Shown: positions 46,331 through 59,062 of the stretch, one piece after another
How the letters are laid out: each line of letters opens with the position of its first letter
Position numbering within the stretch: the stretch's first letter is position 1
Assembly (NCBI RefSeq): GCF_040807025.1
Contig: NC_090981.1
Span: 322,501 to 386,500, forward strand
Length of the DNA: 64,000 bases
DNA from: Struthio camelus
Taxonomy: Eukaryota > Chordata > Aves > Struthioniformes > Struthionidae
Direction of reading: 5' to 3'
Position numbers and translations under genes: made by a program
The notes under the pieces: generated by a model
Database searches by the model: none
Seen by the model: only the letters and a program-made list of their open reading frames with translations
What the model was told of the DNA's origin: nothing

Positions 46331-49117
46331 TTATGAATGTTTTTATAAAAAAAAACCAAACAAGCTACAAACAAGATTCCTCTTTGATATTTCTTTTTTT
46401 TTTTTTCTTGGAACTTTGCTAGACAGAAAAACGAATGTGTTGTTCAATTGTTAGAAGAGTTTGAGAACAGAGTAAAAAGGGTTTGGGTTACAGTGATCTT
46501 GTTTTGGTGGATGATTAGTAAAGGACATAGATTCTTTCCTTGTATATGGTGTATGATTTGCCTACCTGCTGCCAAACTGTAAACTTGCAGTGTGCTGCAG
46601 AACCTTCCATTTGTAACTGTTGTGTTAAGTTAATGTTGAGATTTTGGAGATACTGGCACAGAAAAGTAGAGTGGTGTAACAGGGAGGGGTTGGAATCTGG
46701 AAACACACCTTCTGCTGCTGGCTCTGCCAGAGACCAGCTGTGTGATTTGGAGCCAGGCCACTTCACCAATCTGTGCTTCTGTCTGATTAGTTGAAGGAGT
46801 AAGACTCTTCATGGTAAAGATGCTCACTTAGCTTGTGTTTCACACAAAGCCTACCACAGTGTGGGCTCAACCTACATCATTCAAATGAGTGGGTAGCAAC
46901 TGCACAGAATATACATAGAGTATTAGATATGCTACTCAGTATATTTAATTCTGACTTTTTGTTCCTCATATATTACCAACAAGTTATGAGTCTCCAGATT
47001 ATGTTCAATAATTTGAAGCTGTTTGAAAATCAGGGAAATATTTTAGTCTTTTGTCTCTGTGAGACAGTCACTTCTGCTGTTTTACTGTATTTTAAATGGT
47101 TTATTTGTAGTACTCAAATGGAAACCTGAGTTGCATCACATTGTCTTGTTTCCTTTTGGTGTTCCATAAACAGCAGGATGAAAAATGAGATTTCAGCAGG
47201 ACTGATTGAATACTTCTGTCACAGATTCTTTCATCAATGAAGTCCTAAATGAATGTAAATGAACTTTCCACACATGTTCTTTCAAACAAGAACCCATGCT
47301 TGAATGAATGCTTGTTGCAGGAAAGAAGATTCTGCATATCTTTATTCAAATGAGTGTTAAATAATTTTTTTTGAGTATTTGTCCAGCTCTGGGACAGACT
47401 CCAAAGCACGTTAAAGTTCTGCTTTTTTTACTGCTCCATAGTGGTGAGATGAACTTTGTCATAGTGTTAAGGGATGTTGGGTCAAGTAAATAAAACCTCT
47501 CAAAATATTGATTATACATTGATTTCATATAGCTCATGTACACATCTTTTGAGTGAAAAAACAGGGAGGAGATTTACTTGATTAGCAAGTGGTGTTGTTG
47601 AACAGTCTGGGCTGTTCATTCATTTGGAATCCTATTGGAAATGGATGGCCTCTCTATGGAATCCTCTACATTGCCATTTCCCTTGTAGTTGGAAAGATGC
47701 AACTGTACTCTTCAACTAGTTTAAATCTGAATAGCTCCAGTTTATGACAGTTTAAGCTGTGATCCTTGTATAATAATCTTGTTTCATGCATTCTTGTGAT
47801 TTAGCTCTGTCACCAGTTTGTATGCTGTATTTTGCCTTTGTAAAAACACTGTGCTTCTTGCATATGAACACTGGTCTTCTCCCATGCATGCATGCAACTC
47901 ACCAGCTACATACAGCATTCTAAGTGTTCAGAGTGTAGTGTGTACTTTGGGGGAAATGGTCAGATTGCTGGTTTTAAAAAACAACCAAAAAAACCCCCCA
48001 CTATTCTGACAAATCCATTTTAGGGTTCATTTAAGGGCAAACAATCATCAGGAGATGATGATCTCAGTTCTGTTCAGTGTCAGTTCTGCTCTCTCCCACC
48101 TTAGTTCATGGTGTAACAGTGTAGTTGAACATGTTGCATCTGATTTGTTACTAGCAGGACCCCCTTGATATCATCTCTGACTTTCCTTGGCAAGAAAGAG
48201 ATCTCAGTCTGGTAGAACACCAGTAAAGGAGTCTGCTCCTAGGGTGAATCTGGTAACACATCATTTTCATAAAGAGCTGCTAGAAGTAGTCATTTGTGAT
48301 GCATGAGAAGGAATTAAATTGGTGCTGCAGCATCCAGGTAGTATGGTACTATGTTCTTCAGCACCACCTACTGGCATCTTTCTCTCCTGAGTCTATGTAC
48401 ATGGGGAGTGCACTTCTTTAAGTCCTTAGAATTCAAAAAAAAATCTTTTTTTTTTTGAGGCAATTAACAATTTGTTCTTGGTTGAAAATTAGAAACTGCA
48501 AACGCATTGCTTTCAGTTGTATCGTACCACATAGGAAACACAGAGTACAAAAGCTAAGTTGCTTGGCTCTTGGCTTTTGTATCAGTTTTCATGGGCGGGC
48601 TATTCCATCTGTCTCTTGAAAGGCAATGTCTATTCATAAAACGTTGAGAGGCTGGGGTGTGCCACTGAGGTGTTCCAGAAAAGTAGAGATGCAAGAGCAC
48701 ACATGATTTATCCAAAAACTGAAGTAATGGACATATTCAACTTAAGGAAAAAAATTCTATACTGGACACTTGTTCAGTTTCTCATCATATGCTTAGAACA
48801 TTTTTGATTTCTGTTGGGATTAATAACTTGCCATGAAGGTAATTCAGAGGATAAAGAAAGACATAATTGTGTTTGAGGCAAAACCATCCAATTTTTGAGT
48901 GTGTTCTAAACAATTGTCATAGGCCAGCCTGATCTACTTTATTCTGAGGCCCAGTTGTCCATGTTCTCTACCTTCACTTAGTTTCTGATAGCTAGAATTT
49001 GGAAACGTCTGCTTCGACCTCTAAAAATCATACTTTGCATGATGCTTTCTTAATTTGTCTTTTGATTAAGCTATGGCAGCATGTTTACAATGTGATTTTA
49101 ATTTAAAGAAGTTGAAG
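46331..49117. other. Intronic sequence without recognised features
   Basis: Nothing identified beyond T runs. Confidence 0.35.
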
Positions 49118-50396
49118 TTTGGAAGTTACCTTGCTAAAATCAAGATAAATGGCATGTGCTGTTCTCCACTTGTCCACATATCTACTTATTTCATCACAGA
49201 AGTCAATAAGGTTGGTCAGGCATGATTTACCCTTGGTAAATCCATCCTGACTTTCTAGTCGTCATCATCATCTCTTTCATGTGCCCGGAAATGTGTGCCA
49301 AAAGTACTCATTCCATGATTTTCCCAGGGACCAAAGTGAGGCTGATCAGCCTGTCATTGTCATGTCGTGTGTCTCCCCCTCCTTTTTTTTTTTTTTTTTA
49401 AGATGGGTGCAAGGTTTATCTTTCTCTAGCTGTTAAGGACCCCCCCCCCCCATCTCTGTGACCTTTCAATGATGATAGAAAGTGGCCTTGCAAGGACAGT
49501 GGCCAGTTCTCTCACCACCCTTGGATGCAGCCTGTTGGGTCCCATGGTCTTGTATGGAGCAAGTTATCTCAAGTAATCCCTGACTCAGTCCTCATCCACT
49601 GCTGGCAGTGCTCATCCTTGGACCCTTTCACTAAGCACAGAGGCCTGGGAGCCCTTGTTGGTAAAGTCTGAGGCAAAGAAGGAACTGAGTACCTCAGCCA
49701 TATCTGAGCCCATGTTTCCCTTATTCAGCCTTTTATTACTAATGTAGTGGTAGAAGTGCCTCTTGTTGCCCTTGACATCCTTTTTTTTCCCCTGAGTATC
49801 AGGATGGACCATACTTGTACTTGGAGGATGCTGTCCTTAAAGGCCCACCAGCTTTCCTGAGCTCCTTTACCCTTCAGAGCTGCCTCCCATGGGATTCCAC
49901 CTACCAGTCTCCTGATTAAGTCGAAATCTGCTATCCTAAAGTCACCTTGTTTGGCCTGTTTGATACAGTACCTGTATTAAGAAGTGATCCCTGACACCTT
50001 CCAAAAATCTTCTTGACTGCTTGACACTTCCAGCAGATGTCAGGGAGGTTGAAGTCCCCCATGAGAACCAGGGTCTGTGATTCAGAGACTTCCTTGAGTT
50101 GTTTAAAGAAGGTTTTGTCCACTCCCTCACCCTGATCAGGTGGTCTGTAACAAACTCCTACCATGATGTCGCCCTTCCTGGCCTCTCCTCTGATCATGGC
50201 CCAAAAGCTCTCAGCCAGACTCTCATCTGTCCCATAGAAGAGCTTCATATATCTGAGCAGCCCCTTCACATAGAGGGCAACCCCTCCTCCTCGTCTTACC
50301 TGCCTGTCTTTCCTCAAGAGCCTGTATCTGTTCATTGCAGCATTGCAGTTGTGCAATCTGTCCCACCATATCTCAGTTATTTGAACAGTGTCATAG
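49118..50396 (-). mobile_element. Old CR1 LINE fragment (endonuclease to RT motif A)
   Basis: On the minus strand the endonuclease part includes [16 protein letters not shown] and GDFN motifs (open stretch 49,931-50,356), followed by the linker (HFYHYISNKR segment near 49,740) and the start of RT to the YLDFSK motif near 49,125. A T-rich run (49,382-49,400) and a C12 run (49,440-49,451) interrupt it. Both ends are truncated. It is more diverged than the 20-23 kb copy. Confidence 0.9.
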
Positions 50397-52501
50397 TTTT
50401 GTGCTGGTTTTAATCCTATAATGCATCATTGAAATTAATGTGTTAACTTTTGATTTTCAAAATTTATTCAATCTGAATTCAATTAGAGTATTATTCACCC
50501 CCTCCACCATTTTATACACATGCATATGCCACTGTTCTTTCAACTCTTAACTACTTTAAATACTGATAACACTTAGTGGCATATGCATGTGTATAAAATT
50601 CTGTTACAAGTGTCTGTTTTTTCTTTTGTTTGATACCCCTCCTTTTATGCATATACTTGTGTACACTTACTTGTAAGCACATTATTGAATTTAACAGTGC
50701 TATCACTAAGCCTGAATCGTTTCTCTTCCTGTTGATATCCCATGGAGGATCATTTTGCAAAATGAAATGTAATACCTTGCCACAGCCATTAGGTTACTAT
50801 ATTTGTGATTCACTTTTCCAGAATTTCAGTTGAGGTTGGTGAATGAAATGACTGCTGTGGTTGATCGTGATCTTTGTATTTACTTAGTACACCCGTTGGA
50901 CTAGTTTTTTTAATGAGCAATCAAAATGATTATGGGCACATAACATGATTGTTGTTGGTGGTGATAACTTTGAATTAGGAAGTATAGGTTAAAATAACTG
51001 CAAGTCTAGTTTACAATTTGCAGTTCCTGTACATTAAATTGGACATAGAGGCGTTATCTGGTATAGTCCTCTCAGTCCAGGGACTAGGTCCCTGATAATG
51101 GATTACTTTTTAAAACATATTTCTTGGCAATTTATCCTCTGAAGTCCTACTGGTAGATTTAAAAATGAAGATCAGTCTTTCAGGACTAGCCTATCAGGCT
51201 TGATTATTAATAGTTCTTTATTCAAGCAGTAGATTCAACTGCTATTCAATTTTTAAGTAGCAATCGATCCCAAAGACCCCACATGATATTTTCACAAGTA
51301 AAGCAGCCCTCAGCCTGTCTGCTCCTATGCAATTACGAATAATAGCTGTCGATCCCCAAAGATCCAACTCGGTTCAAACAGTTGCATAAAACCTACTGTC
51401 CATGTTTCCTTTCTCACATTCTCCACTGTTTAATTGTAGGGAAATTACCATAAGAAAACCCAACGTGAGAACTTATGGAAGGGAAAAGTGATTTTTTTTT
51501 TTTAACAAAATCTCTAAGGAAGTTGATTTTTACCTACTTGCACTCATTCTCTCATAGATTTCATTCACTGACGCTCTCAAACCCATATACTTGGAAGCAC
51601 CAAGACATGTGTGCCCAAGTGGTCTGGCCAGGATCACTTGTGTGTGACACAGAGGACAAGGGACACCAGCTGTCAAGTCCTTATCATGTCTCTGGGGTTC
51701 TTTCTGATTGCTGACGACAAACTAGTCAGATTGTTGTCTATCCATTAGGACAGATCTTTTCTATCCTTTAGGAGTAACCAGCTGTTATAGAGCGGCCCTT
51801 TGCCTCCAAATCTTGTTTACTTCTGCCTCCATAAAGCTTAGGCCAGGTTGCTGCCTATTGTCTGTCTTTCCTTGCTTGTTTGAAATATGTCCATAGTCTG
51901 TTTTCCTGGTGGGCTAATGGGAAAAGGACTATATGCTCCTGATGTTAGGATGCAGGGTCTTCTGCTGAGTAGCTGTCTGTGCTGGGGGTCTTATCAGAGC
52001 ACAGGCTTTGTGGGCTTGATGGAAACACCACTTTCCTCAAGGTTACTGCTGGGAATGGTGTCCTGGGAACAGTGTCCTTCCTTATCAATATAGGACATTC
52101 TTTTAACCCTTTGTTCTGTTATTCCTTCTGGTGATTTATGTACACATTTCCATTCATACCTCATTCATAGCAATTTTAGTATTTCTGTTACAGATCTCTA
52201 TTGTAACATGTCTCTGGGGTTTCTTTTCTTAAAAGTTTGTGCAGTGTTTCACAGTCTAATATGTTTTGCATTTCCATTTGGATCAGTTGATATGAGAATA
52301 AACTGGATAAAATATCACCCATTTCTTCCAGTAAATATGTATAACAATTGCATGTGTTAGCTAATGTACTTGTCTTATGGATGTAACTGAGTTTCAAAAG
52401 TGATACAGATAACAGCTGGACTCTGGTATGGAGAATTTCATAGTAAAACCTATAACTGAAAGTAAAAATCTTCTTTAGACTTTCTGTGTAAAAACAGCTT
52501 A
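50397..52501. other. Intronic sequence, no clear features
   Basis: Two similar blocks (AATCGATCCCAAAGACCCCA near 51,263 and GTCGATCCCCAAAGATCCAA near 51,347) about 84 bp apart hint at an old repeat. Otherwise nothing is recognised. Confidence 0.3.
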
Positions 52502-52947
52502 GGGCTACTAAGACGATTAAGGGACTGGAACATCTCTCATATGAGGAAAGGCTGAGAGAGAGCTGGGACTGTTCAGCCTGGAGAAGAGAAGACTGAGGGA
52601 GGATCTGATCAGTGTGTATAAGTATCTGAAGGGAGGGTGTCAAGAGGATGGGGCCAGACTCTTCTCCGTGGTGCCCAGGGATAGGACAAGAGGCAACGGG
52701 CACAAACTGAAACACAGGAAGTTCCATCTGACCATAAGGAAAAACTTCTTTACTGTGAGGGTGACTGAGCTCTGGAACAGGTTGCCCAGAGAGGTAGTGG
52801 AGTCTCCATCCTTGGAGATATTCAAAAGCCACCTGGACAGGGTCCTGTGCAACATGCGCTAGGTGACCCTGCTTGAGCAGGGGGGGGTTGGACTAGATGA
52901 TCTCCAGAGGTCCCTTCCAACCTCAACCATTCTGTGGTTCCGTGAAT
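52502..52947 (+). mobile_element. CR1 LINE 3' fragment
   Basis: It starts at the [21 protein letters not shown] region and runs to the 3' octamer tail (ATTCTGTGGTTCCGTG) at 52,931-52,947. The open stretch 52,614-52,862 encodes the CR1 ORF2 C-terminus with its stop. It is close to the 20.5-20.9 kb copy, so moderately young. Confidence 0.94.
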
Positions 52948-55900
52948 TGGAACCAAGTAACCATATGGGAACAGGCAGTTGCAACCCATGGAGTGTCTAT
53001 CAAAACTCAGCTTAAAAAAAATGCCCTATTGGCATTTCATTTTATTTTATTTTTGATACCAGCTTGGAGGAATAATTTCGAAGTCAACCTTCAGAGGATC
53101 AGGAATTCCAGTAGTTTGACTGAGAGATCTTTGAACTGAGCAAGTTTGCCTTAGTATAATCGAAGGTTGAATTTTTTTCTTGGAGTCCCTTATTATTTCA
53201 AGTTCTCTCATGTTACAAATGAAAGATGAGACTTTTTTTTATAATTAGAGTAACCTTCAATTTTCCAATTTCTCAAATGTGTAAATTTTTCCATTGCTCC
53301 CATTGTTTTGATTGGTTAGTTCCCTCTCCTCCATTTTTTTTCTTGTGATCTTGTGTTATAAAAACAGAGTAAAAAAATCAGCCCCAAACTGAAGCAAATA
53401 AGATCACAAGTTACATGTACATGAGCTGAATAAAGCATCTGACTAGTAATTCATTCAACAGTGGTAAAAGGTTCTCAGCTGTATATACTGGTGCTTCTTA
53501 AACATTCCAATTTCTGTGCCAGGGAAAAATGCATGCCCCTACAGTGAGATTTCAGGTTCTATTTCTTGAATGTTATATAATGTATATGGTTAGTTGCTGG
53601 TGAATCACATTGCTGTAGTGATGCTGTAATTTATTTCTATAAGTTTAAACTCTTGGGGTGGGGGGGAGATTAGACCAAGACTGAAGCTTCCTGCCCTCTC
53701 CCCAGAAGGTTACTCAGAAGCATTGTATTTAGTTCCAGCTTCACCCTGGCAATAATAAATCTCAGTGAATGAAATGAAAGCTGTGTGTGTAACCTACTTC
53801 TATTGGCCAGGGATGAAGAAGCAGCTCCTGAGTATTGGAAGATATAGAAAACTAGAGATTATTCTGAATGTGATGTTTTTAAACACTGAATTGGAAGTTC
53901 GCGTAGCGTGTGTGGTCTGCTTGGCCTTTTCAGTTGTGGTTGTGCATGTGCAGATTAACTTCCGGAAGCACTGCTGACTCCACTGCAAAATATAATGGAT
54001 GGGTAGTCAACCACAGAAGCTCAATTTTGAGGTCAGTGCCTTGGGCTTTGCATTAATTTTGTATTTTGAAGTATTAAACCCAGAACTAAACATAATGATT
54101 TGTATTATTTTGACTGTTGCCAAGTTCTGTAATAATTGCTGTACAGCAAGCACAATTATCTGTTGTTTTGTATTTTTAAAAACCTAGAAATCTAAGGCAA
54201 TTGTGTTTCTGATGTTCTCTACATGGATTTATGAGTGTGGAGAAGAATGTTGAGGACAATTTGAGACTTCATCTTGGGTCTTTGAAGTTACATGGTCTTG
54301 AGAATCTGTTTTGCTCAACATTTTGTGAGTTTTCCCTTCCTAAGACAAATGAGAACGCCTACGGATATTCCTAAAATACCCAAGCTAACATGAGGCTAGC
54401 CTTGCCAAACAGATGATGAACCTGGTGAACACCCCCCCCCCCCCCCAAATCATTGTCTTGGCTACCTTTGGACTACTTTGTGATTGCAACTTTTTCATAA
54501 AATATATGGCTGTAATGTTTAATGTGGAGAAGAGGCAATATGGTTTTGAGAGATTGGTTGTGAATAGTTTGGAGGGCTTGTGGGATTTGTGAATTCATTT
54601 CATGGTGGTTGTTTTTTGTTGTTATTTAAACTTCCTGTTCTGCTTTTGATTTAGCTGATTTGGTTAGCCCCCAACTCCACTCCCGCTCTCCCCCAAATTT
54701 TTGTTTGTGCTATTTGGAAATGAAATGGATTATGGAATGCAGGTTTTATTTAAGTAACTGAAATGTAGAAGGTGCTGCCCTTTGTATGTACAGACAGCAT
54801 GAGCTTAGCTCATCTAAATGGTCAAATGTGCAAATTTTGCTCTTAGTCTCCTTTATTTGCTGTGTGTCTTGACACAGTGTTAACATCTGCATTGAAAATA
54901 TGCCAGCATTCTCAGTTCCATATCCCATGTGGACAAAAAAAAAAAAAAAGAGAGAGAGAGAAAGGCAAACATTGTGTTTCAGTTTCTTTTGATAGTTTAG
55001 CTCAAACTAGCAGTTTCTGTGTTTTTTTTTTTTCCCTTTTGTGTAATACCTGAATTTTAAAGAGAAATGTGCAAATACCTTACAAAATGCTTCATCCTGA
55101 CTTCGGTGTGGTGCTTGGTGAAAACGTCAAATTGAAGGCTATTCAGCTGTACCTAATGTTTGTTGCTCTCAGCTGCTGTAAGGTTAACCTCTTATATGAT
55201 TCAACACTGCTTTTGTGGTAGAGATTGTTGTGTCATTAAAGATAGAACCCATTAGAAAAGGCTCTTTCATATTTTTTTATAATCAGTAGCTATTACTGAT
55301 CTCTCAACTCTTTATTTTACTTTGTAGCAGAAGGGTTAGAGATTTTTCTGAAGTTATCCTCGAGGATGCTGGTTGTTGTCTAGACAGTGCCAGAATATTG
55401 AAGAACGTTTACAGTATACAACGGTGAGGGTTGTTTACTTCATTGTGCTAGGTTGAAGCTGTCTGGTTTATCCTTTTAAAAACCTATTTTTTTTTGTTCC
55501 TTCTGGTTCTTATTTTGTAAACTGGCTTAAAGTCCCCGAAAGACATGTAGAAAGCTTTTTGTGTTGTTTCTAAAGGGGCTGAAGTTTTAAGGGAAGAGAG
55601 ATTTTTTTTTTCCCCCCTCCTCTCTCCCTACATAATTGAGCTTTCAGAGAACCTCTCTTAAAAGGCATTGCTACAGCCTTTATGTTGAAGGGTGTGTGTT
55701 GGCAGAGCTTGCTGATGCAGACAGGCTGGCTGGTGATTAACAAGGGTCATTAGAATTTGGAATCTGGCAGGGGAGTGGGGTGGTGTGTATTCTGCTCCGA
55801 GCAGGAGGGCTCCCCAGGGATGGGAGTAGTTTGGAAGGGGGTCCTCCATTCTGCTCCCCCTTCCTCCTACTGGAAGGTTACTGTGTTTTGCTTCAGTCTG

Positions 55901-56869
55901 TAGGTCTGTGTTGCTGGAACTAATAAACATGTTTATTATTCATGGGATAAAAGAACTTTTGGAAATCTTTGCAAATGATTGTTCAGGAAGAAAATATGAT
56001 GTTTTGACAGCATGTGAGAACAGATACTATTTGTGGGGGGAAGGGGAGAGAGAGAGAAGGTAAATCATACAAAAGAGGGAAAGTAGTGTTCTTGGATGAT
56101 ACCGGGAAAAAAAAAATCAGCATCTAAGGGGGGGAAAAAAATCCTGTGTGCTTGAGATGAAGCTGAGATAAGTGAGGCCATGTTGTGCACAGGCAAGAAG
56201 CTATGAGCCTCTGAGTGTAGTTGTCTGAGCTAAAATGGCTGCTCCCAAAGCTCAGAGGACTAGGGCAGCTCAGTGAGTCTTAAAGCTTCGGTGATGCAGG
56301 GGCTCATATCTCTTGAAAGTGTGATAAATACGTTTAGTAGAGCTGTGGCTTGTTTGGCTGAGACAGAAGACTAAGCTTGGGGGATGGGTAGTGAAAACCA
56401 GATGATCTGCTTTTCTGTGAAGTCCTCTGAATGCAGGAGTCATTTGCTCCGTGGAAAAATTTTGTTTTCAGGTCTAATGGACTGTAATAAAGGAGATGTG
56501 GGGTGGGGCTTCACTCACTGCTGTAATTTGATCCAGAGCAGATAGCCACCTCTTCCACGCAATTTGGTCTGGTGCTTGCAAGTAAAAGCTGAAGTATCTT
56601 GATCACTGTAGCTTTGTTAGCTGAGAAGAAGCTGATGCATTGTTTTATTTATTTTTATTTTTATTGGAGGTGGTGGAGGGGCACGTTGCAGTGAGCATAG
56701 TAATGTAGATTAAACATGTGGAGTGTCTGTGTGCTCAGACTGTCCAGAATTGGACTTGCCAGTTTATTTTAGTAGGCTATCAGAAGAAGCATTTTATGTA
56801 AAATCCTGATGTACTGTCCACTCATCTCTGTGCCCTAATATTTTTGGGTTTTGTATTGGGCATAAATTG
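52948..56869. other. Intronic sequence without recognised features
   Basis: Contains C15 at 54,432-54,446 and an A16 plus GAGAGA patch near 54,936-54,962. No gene or transposon recognised. Confidence 0.35.
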
Positions 56870-57560
56870 CAGGGTTTCAGTAGCAGGGGGCTGCAGGGTG
56901 CCCTGTGTGGGAGGAGACCATGAACTGCCCAGGGCCAGTCACAGCTGGTTCCAGATGGCTCTGAAATGGATGAAAACATCCCATTGCACACCAAAACTTC
57001 AACCAATCAGAAGAGCACGTGGTGCCTCTACTCGGACATATTTAAGAAAGGGCAGTAGCTGCTAGGGGCAGGAGACGCATGAGAAGGCACAAAAGGAGAC
57101 GTGGAAGGAGACATTAGGGATGCAGCTGGAGATGCACTCTTGGAAGGGAGGTGTGCCACCCTGGAACAGTGACACCCCCGAAAGGGACTGCAGCCCATGG
57201 AGGAACTTGCGCTGGAGCAGAAGAGCAATAAGAAGCAAGTAGCAGTGGAGGAAAACGAGTAAGAAGCACAGAGGGGCAGAAAGAAACCAATATGCGCTGA
57301 CCTCAACCATCCTCTTGCTAAAGGAATTGGGACAGACTGGGTATAATGTGTGGCAAAAACAAAGGAAGTGGAGACTAGGGAGGGGGGAGGAGAGCTGTTT
57401 GGCTTAAGTTGACCCTGGAGAAGTGGGAAGAAAGGTGTTTCCCTAAATGTTTGTCATCTTTGTTTCTCAATAACCAAATCAGTAATTAAAGTTTATGTTA
57501 GTTGGCAATAAATGAAATGAAGTAAAATTCCCCTAGTCAAGACTGTTTTGCCTGCAGCAG
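56870..57560 (+). mobile_element. Probable avian LTR-type interspersed repeat
   Basis: The order of landmarks is LTR-like: a CAGCTGGTTCCAG block, an AACCAATCAG CAAT box (57,001-57,010), a TATA-like ATATTTAAG (57,038-57,046), a purine-rich body with GACTGCAGCCCATGGAGGA, then AATAAA at 57,507-57,512 and TCAAGACTGTTTTGCC. This matches my memory of a widespread avian repeat, though I cannot name it with certainty. There is no second copy in the window and no retroviral gene. It is possibly a solo LTR inserted in intron 1, same strand as ZNF462. Confidence 0.5.
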
Positions 57561-58810
57561 GTTTTCATCTTGCTGTAAAAGTAGTTTTACATTCTACAGT
57601 AAATACATGGAATTTTCACCATAAAATAGTTTTGGCTGCTGTTGCATCTTGGACCTCTGGAACTCCTAGGTTATCTTGGCCTGCTGCAGTGCGTGGGAAA
57701 CTTAATAAATGAACTACTACTATAAAATAATAGGTTGTTCTTGTTTCCAACTGCTGCACAGGGCAGAAGAAGGATCTCAGCCTTTTGCATTTCTTGTATT
57801 TTGTCTATGGCAGTACATAAAGTTTGAGTCTAGCGATAAATTCCTCCCCAGAATTCTGTGATGCAGGATTAATTGGTCACATACTGAACTTGATGTTACC
57901 AAATTTTGTTACTTTGCACTTCACAGTATGCAGAGGTTTGGGATGAGTCAAGGAAGTCATGATGTGTTTAGGGAAGATCGATCTTAATAGTGTTTCTATT
58001 GTACTCTTGCAGTATTCCTATTCCCCTTACTGACCATCCCTTGCTCCAGCCCTTGCCCTTCCCCAAACTCCTATCCCACCAAAGATATGTCCTCAATGAC
58101 AGACTAAAACAGAACTCTAAGTTCCAACAAAGAGTGGAGATGTTCTCAGTGTTTGGTGGAATTAATACCAATGTGCAGCATTCTATTCTGTATACACATA
58201 TTTAGATCTCATTTTTCCATTATGCCTATGTTTTCCACTGAAGTCAAGAATGATAGGATTTTGAAATGAAGGGCAAGTGTTTCCATTTTAAGGATTTTTA
58301 ATCTCTGATAATGAAACTGGCAGAACTTCCTCAGCTTCCGAGAGGGTCAGAATGGGTCATATAGAAGCAGAAACCACTGTCATCTGTTTGTAAGTTTCAG
58401 TGCATGAATGTTTGGGAGTAATGCGGCTGTTCTTCTAGCATATGGTTGCTAGTCTTTGAATGAGACAAACTTCCTAACAACAGCCCTCTCCTGAGGAATG
58501 GAAAAGCCTGGAGGACAAATTCCATTGAATTAGTAGTCATTTGTCAGAAGGTCAACTGTAGCATTGATGTCAGCAACTTCTGAGTTACCTAGATAGGACT
58601 TTCTTTAAATTCAAATTGCCTTGATGCCTCTTAAATGTTGAGTTTTAGGCTGCAGTAATGGAATTTCTGGAAATCATTAAGTCATGTGACAGAAAGCTTG
58701 GTGTTATATATTTTCAGAGTAGAGTGAATGGCCTTTCTGTTTAAAAACAAAAACAAACAAACAAAAAAAACCCTGCCTCTTTCCTTCCCCCTTCCTTGTT
58801 TTTCTTGCAG
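57561..58810. other. End of intron 1
   Basis: No repeat recognised. The last 60 bases hold an A-rich stretch (58,745-58,770) and then the pyrimidine tract and CAG acceptor of the first coding exon. Confidence 0.4.
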
Positions 58811-58842
58811 AATTTTCTGATGCAAAATATCATTCCTGAGCC
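58811..58842 (+). other. ZNF462: ZNF462 5' UTR part of the first coding exon
   Basis: Thirty-two bases follow the splice acceptor. A TGA in frame with the main start lies at 58,837-58,839, which supports 58,843 as the true start. An out-of-frame ATG is at 58,820. Confidence 0.85.
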
Positions 58843-58900
58843 ATGGAGGTGCTGCAGTGTGACGGTTGTGATTTCCGAGCTCCATCCTATGAAGACCTAA
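58820..58900 (+). CDS. Overlapping upstream ORF at the ZNF462 start
   Basis: The ATG at 58,820 opens a 26-codon frame that overlaps the ZNF462 start out of frame and ends at TAA 58,898-58,900. The -3 base is T (TTTCTGATGC), a weak context, so many ribosomes would scan past. Whether it is translated is unknown. Confidence 0.3.
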   Translation: MQNIIPEPWRCCSVTVVISELHPMKT

Positions 58901-59062
58901 AAGCTCACATTCAGGATGTTCACACTGCTTTTCTGCAGCCAACAGATGTCTCTGAGGAAAGCCCTAGCCAACCAAGGTCTGGCTCTATGAATGCTAGCAA
59001 CCAGACCGAGGTTGAATTTTCTTCTGTAAAGGATGAGTTTACAATTGCAGATGAAATAGCAG
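58843..59062 (+). CDS. ZNF462: ZNF462 first coding exon (residues 1-73 and one base)
   Basis: ZNF462 is a large nuclear multi-zinc-finger protein implicated in chromatin organisation and development; heterozygous loss in people causes a developmental syndrome. This exon encodes the conserved N-terminus MEVLQCDGCDFRAPSYEDLK with the first C2H2 finger (C6, C9, H22, H27), then a Ser/Thr-rich and acidic stretch. The start is supported by the GAGCCATGG context and the in-frame TGA two codons upstream. The exon ends at AG|GTAAAC, a good donor, in phase 1. Most of the recognisable residues agree with my memory of the human protein; differences cluster around residues 37-50. Confidence 0.96.

Larger units (their letters stand above)
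28821..58810 (+). other. ZNF462: ZNF462 intron 1 (inferred)
   Basis: The donor GTAAGT at 28,821 and acceptor TTTTTCTTGCAG ending 58,810, with a long pyrimidine tract, bound about 30 kb. It contains no recognisable host coding exon. It holds CR1 fragments, microsatellites, candidate LTRs and several long C/G homopolymers listed separately. If exon 1 is wrongly placed, the intron start changes. Confidence 0.45.

Noticed and set aside
51230..52100. Possible LTR or retroviral piece with a repeated CGATCCC-AAAGA block
   Set aside because: Only two short blocks match; no promoter, polyadenylation or end signals were found.
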